A stretch of DNA of 11,701 nucleotides, taken from assembly GCA_002392325.1 (NCBI GenBank), contig DGGS01000189.1, positions 1 through 11,701 on the forward strand, written 5' to 3'. Positions 1 to 9,000 of the stretch are shown here, in pieces; the stretch's first letter is position 1; the number at the start of each line of letters is the position of its first letter. Position numbers and translations under genes: made by a program. Under the pieces are notes generated by a model. That model was not told where the DNA came from. It saw only the letters and a list, made by a program, of their open reading frames with translations, and did no database searches. The stretch comes from Bacteroidales bacterium UBA3868 (GTDB lineage Bacteria > Bacteroidota > Bacteroidia > Bacteroidales > WCHB1-69).

Positions 1-3000
1 CGTCCACCATGTAGTAGATGGCCACTTGGTCGATCTGAACCTCAGCCACAATGTCGGTGTTCTCCACCAATGAGTCAATGGTGAAGGTGTAGGCATTGCC
101 GTTGAACACAACATCGGAGAGCATATCCACGCCATTCACGAGGAATGCGCCCAAATGGAAGTGTTCTTGGAGGGTGCCGCTTACTGAGCAGCTGGTTCCA
201 TGAACTATCATTTGCTCTGCCGGGGCTATTGTGCCACGGACCTCATCACTGCCGAGGTAGCTCAGGTCATTGAGGTTGTGGATGGAAGCCGTCACCTTGT
301 GACCGAACTGAGCCATCACATTTTGAGTGGTCACAATGCTGTCGAAGTCATAGTGGTCAATGATCCCCATATTCACGGCATTCACGGTTACACCCATGGT
401 GTAGAATCCATCAGCGGGAGCAATGGTGGAGGTGTGGTCAGAACCATAATCAACCCAAGTATTGTAACTGTTGCCATGAGAAACAGTCACGCCGTCAAAG
501 ATACCGTCACCTGCCAAAGCGGTGTAATGGACATTCACCGTATCTCTTCTGAACATGGCTTGGATATAGTAGTTGGCCACAATCAGCGTATCAATCGTGT
601 AGGAGTAAGTATTGGTTGCATCATCATACAACACATTTGCTGTAACATCATCGCCATAGACATAACCACCGGCTACTGGCGGCTGATAACCCACCACCAA
701 ACTCACGAAGTGGTTGTGCGGTTCAGCGGCAAAGTACACGGTATGAGCACTTGGGTCGAGCAGCGTATCTGCCTCTGCAGGGATGAAGTATCCACCCGGC
801 TCGTATTCACTGTTGGCATTCACAACAAACTTGTTGATGTGGAACTCCAACTTGAACTCGACATTGATCGTGTGAGGCTCTGTGATGTTGCTCAAGGTGT
901 ACATCATGAAGCTTGCGTTGAACGGGTCTTCGTTCATCACTCTCTCCCCGTCAACCCAGACACCAGCCACATGATACATCTCATTAGGAATAATGTTGAT
1001 AGAGAAATCATCGCCATAAACCACATAATTCACTCCGTTCGGGGAAACCGTACCGTTAGCACCTTCTACAACCGTAACTGCAACGATGGGTTCAACATTT
1101 AAGTTATCGAAAGTTATACCCATGTTGCCCATTTGGCTAAGGGCCTCTACGGCAATGTAATAAACACCTGCATCCGTGTTGTTGAATAAGTATTCAAATG
1201 ATTGGTCTTCTTCGGTCTTGACAAAACCTTGATGCTGACCGATCAATGTCATTTGGCTGATATCCTGCGTGGTGCCAATATACACATTCATGTTCTCTGG
1301 CAAGTTGCCCAAGGCATTATAATTGTATGAGATTCTGTATTGTCCAGCTGGCATATCAATACAACTGGTGATGAAATAGGCTTGAGCATCAAGTGTGTCA
1401 TTATCCTCAAACACCATCATTTCATTCTCTTGGGTCCACTTGTTGGGATTCTGATTGAAATCGCCCAAAACCCAAGCATCTCGACCAAAATTAATCTTAG
1501 TGGAAAAATCCTGATAATACGGGACTTCGGCAGGTGACACCAGATGCACATCATTCAACATAATAATGTTGTTATTGATATTGTCATCATTGTCAAACAA
1601 CACAGAAACCTCAATATTGTTAACGCCCTGAATAAACGGCACTGTTTGTGAGAAGGTGTACAAGAATGACTCTTGAGGCGGCAAGGTTCGTTGCACCGAA
1701 TCTATAAGGATGTTTTCGGATCCATCAATACTACAAGCCATCACAAAGCGGTTAACCGTATTGATGTACGAATTATTCTTAACTCTAACGGTAAGAGCCA
1801 CATCACTCAAGTCACAAGCATCAGCAATAGGTGCAATAGAGTCAACGAGCAAATCGTTTTCAAATGGACAAAGCATAAAACCAACATTAGGTCTGTTTTT
1901 GCCTACATAAGCATATCCTTCAGAAGTGTTTGCTGGTGAAACAGTCATGTGTTCAGCGTATGCTGCATTAGAAGCGGAATACCGATACATAATCATATTC
2001 TCTGGCATTACCGTATAAGCATACGTTGGTACAGTTGATGTGGAACTTGCCTTTTTAGCCGTAACAATTACCAGATTGTCTGTGCCATTGTATCTGAAAG
2101 GCGTTTGCAACATGAATGTCTCTATGCCTTTTTCTTTTCCAATTTGAACATCAGTTCCTTCATAAACCAATGTAAGATTTGACATAGGGGCCCAATCATT
2201 GGTATATTGGAATTTATCCAAAGTGGTTGTTCCCATATAGATTCTCAACGTATCGATCGTATAGTTTGAACTGGTGGACACCACTTTTCTTTGAAGTGTT
2301 TGAATATAACCACCGCTGCCTACTTCTTCGCTGGTATAAATATTTTCAGACCAAGAATATTTATTGTTCGAGCAATACAGGTAATTATATGAACCCGTAG
2401 TTCCCGCACCAATGGTAATATCGTCACCATTCAAACACTTAGTAAGGAATGTGATTTCATCAGTATAGACTCCGCTGTGAACAGAATCACATACGGCATG
2501 GGCGCGAGCTTCATATTCGGTGAAAGGCAACAATCCTGTGATTTTGATTGTAGTAGAGTCGGAAAAGATTGTTTGCCATGCTGTTTCACCAATAGGACGG
2601 TATTCAACAGCATAATGACCTTGATTAAAATTATCACTTAACATTACGATCGCCATGGTGTCGGCAACAGATTTTAAAGTAATTTCTTTCAACTCAAAAC
2701 AATCTGGAGCGTAATCCACAAAAATGTCGTCAACATAGGTAACATTATAGTTGCTGGTTGATCCTTCGGGTGCTTCCGTGGGCTTCTGGGCCTTGATGGC
2801 AATATACTTGCCAGTTCCTGTATAACTACTGAACAACACGTTAAATTCTTCATGGGTGGTGGTGGTAGGATATACATCCTGCACCTTCACAAAGGTTGAT
2901 GTATCTTCCGGATCGGTCATCACACCCACTTCAAGGTGGGATATGTAATAAGCGGTTGTTGAAGACTCGCGAGCGAAGAACTTCATACGCAGATCACTTA

Positions 3001-6000
3001 TTCTCTCCACATCCAAGGCAGGAAGAATGGCATACTGGTCGCCCATAGTGGTTGCCGTGGTCTTATACGTGTAGAAATAGAGTGTTCTGGTTCCCGTGTG
3101 TGCATAAGAGGAACTGTTGTAGGCATACGGATAGGTTACGGATGTTCCGGTGTTGATCTTGTGCCAGCAATATGGCAGAGGATACGAAGAAGTATAGGTG
3201 GTCATATCCAGATTGCCATCATCCTCAAGGCTTGTGCTATACGGAACCGCTATAGGAGCGCACTTTGTCCTTTCGGTAACCGCCAAACTCCACTCGGACG
3301 TTGTGGCAGGATCGCATATTACTCGCGCATAGAAATCATAGCTCGTTACGGGTTGCAATCCTGTGATATGGGCATGTTGGTTGTTGTCGGCTACCACGGG
3401 TGCCATGGTGGCAGATTCCACGCTTTGGCCTGCTGGCACAGCCACCACTTGATACGTTTGGGCATCGGGATTGGCGGCAATATATACCTCGGCCGTGTTT
3501 TCTCCCGTAACCACTGAATCAATGATGGGTGCGGAGCAATACGGAATGACATCCATCGTAACATCATCAATACCCAAATAATAATTATTAGATGTACCTC
3601 CTTCATATTTAAAGGCAATATAGTAATTTGTATTGGTTATGCCTGTATTGCTAAAGTTGACAATCACCGGGGTCAGTGTTGTAGTCTTGTCACAAGTCTT
3701 GACCGCCACAAACGACGATTCGTCTTCCAGATCCGACATATATCCCACATACAAGGAGCCATTTGCTGCTGTAGCGCCTTCATTACGATACGTGAATGAA
3801 AGTTGCATCTGCGAGAGATTATGGTCAAAGGACGGCAAAATGGCGTATGCCGGATTGGTGGAACTAGACTTAAAGAATAGACAGTTGCCGCTCACCGGGT
3901 ATCCGGAATAGGAGGAGAGGAATATCTGTGGATATGAAGACGTGTTTTCACTCATGTTCAAGAAAGTCCAGCAGGAAGGCAGTGTATGATTAGGGTATCC
4001 TGCAGGTGCCGTGGTGCTGGTCGCATTTCCTGTATAATCGTTAAAGTTTTCACTATACGGCAGCGTGACAGACAAACACTTGGTGGTGAACGTAACCTCA
4101 TCGCTCCATTCGGAATAGTCTGTACCGCCACAGAAAGCGCGTGCTTTCACTGTATAAGTCGCTTGCGGGGTAAGACCGCTTAACATTGCCGTATAATCTG
4201 TCGTGTTGGCCGTAACGGTATATGTCTCGGCCGGATCAGCTGCGTTCACACAAACCACTTCGTAGCTTTGGGCGTTACTGCTGGGAGAAACCTCAACAGC
4301 AGCAGTGGCGGATGTTGAGGTTACACCTGCTATACTCGGTGTTACACAGAACGGAAGCTCTTCAATCAGAATGTCGTCTATACCCACATTGACGGAACTG
4401 CTTGCCGTGGTAATATAGGCTAATCTGAAAGCAAGACGGGCATCATTCGGGATGTTGTCATACTGGTCCAAATTATAAGTTCTGATGACAGGGGCAGTGG
4501 CTGAAGCGGTGGCACATGTAACGGGCGTCAAAGCCGTAAATTCAGCCGAACTGGAAACATAACCCAATTCCAACCTGCCGTTTGTGGCACTGCTGATTCT
4601 GGCAGAAAGGGAAACCGACAAGCGATTAAGCGGCAAAGCGAATTTAGGCAACATCACATACGTCGGATGTTCGGGGGTGCCGTATGTCGCACTCGTTCCG
4701 CTTATCATCCAAAGATAAGGATTGGTGTTGACGCCATAAGGAGAATACGAGGTGTTTCTACTCACTTTAGGACTATAATTGGTAGTGGCCTCTGCTTGAC
4801 CATTGAAATAATAATCATAACAGGAGGGCAATTCTCCTGCCGTGGTGTTTGCGGTAGGTGCAGAAACATAACGGCTGAAATCTTCACTGTAAGGCAAGCC
4901 AACAGGAGCGCAAGCCGAGGTTTGAGACCACAAACCTGCCGTACCACCACCACAATTGGCACGAACATATACATCATGGCTACCGGACACATTGTTAATT
5001 GTATATGTGGTATTGGTGATACCCGTTACGCGAGTGCCTTGACCCGGTGTGAAACCGGCGGCACCATACTCAAGATCATAAGAGTCGGCTGTACCCTGCC
5101 ATGTTACGGTTGCTGTGGTACCGTTAACCTCGGCATCCAAATTCGTCACCGAACCTGGACATGAAATGTATTCCACACTAATATCGTCAATGCCAACCAT
5201 ATTTCCAGCCGTTGTACCTCCTTGGTATTTGAAAGCGATATAATATTCATTGCCCGTAAAATCAACATTGTCAAAACTGACGGTTTGCTGTGTCTTGGTG
5301 GTTGTCTTGGTGGTTGTTCCAACCTCGACAAAAGAAGATGGATTGTTATAATCGGTCATATATCCTACCGACAAGTCTCCATAACCGGCTGCTGTACCAC
5401 CGTTTCGATAGGTGAAGGTGATTTTCAAATCATTAAGACTGGCGTTCAGTGCCGGCAATACGGCAAAGGATGCGGTGGAGTTGTTCGTTCCTCTAATGAT
5501 TAAACCGTTTCCGGATACAGCGTATGTTGTGCTACTGGTCAAAAACATTTGAGGATAGGAGGATGTGCTGCTACTCATAACCGGGAAAATCCAGCAACTT
5601 GGCAAATTATGGTTGGGGTAAGGTGTTGCCGAAGTGGCAGCAGGCGCAGTTGTAGATGTTGCTGGAGTAAAGTAACCATTAAAATTCTCAGTATATGGCA
5701 CTTCCTGAGCCAAACATGGAGTGGTATAATCTTCCTCGTTCGACCATTCAGAATTACTGGTTGCACTACAAATGGCTCTGACTTTCACCGTATATTCCGT
5801 GTTGCTGGCCAATCCGGTTATGTCGGCCAAGTCGTATGAGGTGACATTTCCAATGTTGACTGTTCTTTCGCCAACCATCACTTCGTATGATTGAGGGGTG
5901 TTCAAGGTACTGGTCTGATTGATGGTCAACAGACTTCCTTCAACTGTAATTGTGGGTGTACCGCACTCGGGGATGTAGTCCACCTCAAGATCATCTATAC

Positions 6001-9000
6001 AGAAATAATTATATGTGGTGGTATCCGCTGGAACAGGCACTTTGGAAACAAGCACCAAATAACCTTCAGGTCCACTGTAATTCGACAAATTGATGTCAAA
6101 ATATTCGTAATCAATTGATGTGTTATGAACTGAATAGGTCGTTATTTCTGTGAAATTATTCATGACATCATCCAAATTCGTCGTCACACCCACCGTCATA
6201 TCAGCCTTATAAAGCGTGGTGGCCGTTGAGGCGTTGGCGGTATATCTTCTAATCCATCCGGTAAGATGCAACTGGTTCAAATTGGCATTAACGGCAGGTA
6301 ATACCGCATATATGTCACCATACTGAGCAATATTGGTAGAAGCAGACGGTTTTAAACTATAATTGTAGAATCTTAAACTATTGGATGTGGAGTGTGCATA
6401 AGATGCTGTCGGATAAATACTCACATAATAAGATGTGGAAGTTCCCTCCTTACCACTGTTCCAGCAATCAGGATGTTTGGTTGCTGTTGAATAAGAGGTG
6501 GTTGATGTATAACTATCAAAGTTTTCTTCATAAGGAAGATTTTTCAGCGGGCAAGGAATAACAATAGTTTTGGTAACCCAATCGGAAGTGTCACCCACTC
6601 CGCAAATGCTGCGCACCTTGAATTCGTATGAATCGCCTATTGTAAGACCGGTGAACGCATATGTGTTAGTGGTTGAGGTAACCGTTTGGGCATTCGTGGT
6701 CTGGATGTTGCGGTAACGGATCTCGTATCCAACAGGCGTACCATACACACCATTCTCCCAACTCAAAGAGGTGTTGAAGAAACTCAAATTTCTGGGACTG
6801 GAACAAGAGGGAGCATCCACACAGCTCACTCGGAATGCGAAACCGCTGGCCACCGTGGCCGCATCTGTTACCATTACCAATGTGAGAGGTCCAGTAGTTG
6901 AGGAAATATCCAAGGTACCCGTGCCTGTCAAAGTCCGCACTGGAGTTTCTGTGGTATCATCACCATCATAAACATAAATATAATCGTAATTATTCTCCAA
7001 ATCATAGTTACCCTGTAAATGAGTAACTGTAGTGGCAGGATCAACAGGGCGGATAATCATATATTCTCTCTTTTGATTGCTATAACTACCTTCTTTACCG
7101 CCATCATCGTAAATATTTGCCACACAGGTAGTTATATCGTTGTCCTCGCCCATGATATAAGGAATATCCATTTCTACTGTCACGGGACCTACCCATTCGC
7201 TTTGATAAACATTGCTGCAGTGGGCACGAACATAAAAGTCGTATGTTACACCAAAGGAGAGACCGGCGATAGTTCTCGGACGGAGATTTGCCGTGGCTGT
7301 AGTGCCTGAAGTTTCCACATCAAAACCGGTTTCACCATATTTGATATCCCAATTGTTCGCATTGCTGGGCTGCTCCCATGTCAGCTCTATGGAACTGGCT
7401 GTCATACTGCCTTCCACCATCTTGAAGTTGGTCGGTTTAGCACATCTCGGGATGAAATCAACTTCAATATTGCTTAAAACGGCAGCTTGTGGAACTGTAG
7501 CGTCCACCACTTTCATTCTGAACGCCAGATAACCATGATACAGGTTCTCGTTAATACTGTTCAACATACAAACATATTCCGTTGATGTTGTAGAGGTGAG
7601 ATTAAAGTCTCTGATTTGGGTGAAGGTTGTAGGATCATTAATGTCGGTGATAACACCCAAGTAAAATTTGGAAGAGATGTTATTCGAATATTTGGCAGCG
7701 GCAAAGGAAATCAGCAAACGGTTAAGAGTGGTATCAAAACTGGGGAGTATCACAAACAGGTCACCAATTTGGTCAGCTTGTGCGGCACTGCCGGTACCGA
7801 AGTTGTACATGACCAATTGGTTGTTCTGGGTCACCACTGTGGTTTGGGAACTATTGCCTGTGAAAACCACATTCCAGCATTCGGGCAGAGCGGTCAATTC
7901 CGGTGCGTAAGGAACGGAAACCGCCTCGCAATAGGTTTTAACCGTCACTTCGTTGGAATAATGGGCTGACATATTGCCATTGCACACACAAATCACGCGG
8001 AATGTGTATTCCGTATTGCCTTCGAGACCTTCAACTGTGTATTGTACAGTATCTGATGTTCCTGTTACATTCAAAGAAGTCCAAGTGGTGCCATCTACGG
8101 TGTATTCTACCACAAAATCGGTGCCGCCGTTAGCGAGCCATTGCAAATCAACGCTGTTTACTTCCGGTTTAACCACAGTCAACTCAGAAGGAACATAAGC
8201 ACATTTTGTAAATTCAACATTGTCAACGACTAGTTCTCCCGTACTGACAATGGCAAAATTTACAGTTTTATCCTTATACAATTCCGGAATAGGAATAATA
8301 ATATGTTGTGTTTCTGTAGTGGCTTCTCCCTCAAAGATTGTCGTGAAACGGTTTTGAGCGGTTCCCCTATAGGATGCCATCAGTTGATAAGCGCCGCCTT
8401 GAACATCAAAAGCAACAAAGGATTCGGTTGTAGCCGGAACATTCATGGCCGGGGAAATCAACCATGCTTCTTGGCTGGCAGAAGCATTTTCACCATTGAA
8501 AGTGAAGTCCTGAACCTCCCAGCAATCCGGTTTGGTGGCACTGGCAAAATCCTGTGAGTAATCAAAATCAATTCCTGAACAACCTGTGGAGAAGGGGATT
8601 TCAGCCCAATAACTTTCGGAACCGTCACAAATGGCCTTAATGGCGCATTCGTAATCGGTATTGGGTGACAAACCGCCGAATGTGGTGGTCGGCAGGGTGT
8701 TGACATTGATGATAATGTAATCTTGTCCAGCAGGGGTAGTGGGACGGAAGCGAACCTGCCAAGCGGTTTCTGAACCGCCAGGTGTCCATGATAATGTGGT
8801 GGTAGTGGACATATTGGAGTACATAATGTCGGTCACCATCGGACACGGATTCAATGTTTCAAAAGCAATCTCATCCGTAAAGTTGCTTTCGTCATTTTCA
8901 CCGCAAATCGCTTTTACGCGAACCACATATTGGGTGCTGTGGTCCAAATTGTCAAATGTATAGGTTGTGGTGTTGCACGGTACATCAGTCCATTCGGTTT

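Noticed and set aside
200..1102. 300-residue open frame on the plus strand
   Set aside because: It is exactly codon-aligned antisense to the giant gene. Such frames stay open when the sense strand avoids TTA, CTA and TCA codons. The product is a low-complexity His/Val/Ile mix without a recognisable domain, start signal or promoter.
3098..5839. Several 90-190 residue plus-strand frames (for example 3098-3517, 4667-5164, 5549-5839)
   Set aside because: They are shadows of the J and FN3 modules in the antisense strand. Their similar-looking ends (for example repeated G-C-G and R-I-G runs) come from the repeated sense motifs, not from protein conservation.
8637..8846. Minus-strand frames inside the giant gene in other registers (also 2689-2877, 3391-3618, 4762-4992)
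   Set aside because: These are shifted-frame shadows. The main frame through the same bases encodes clear FN3 and J modules, so there is no sign of a frameshift or nested gene.
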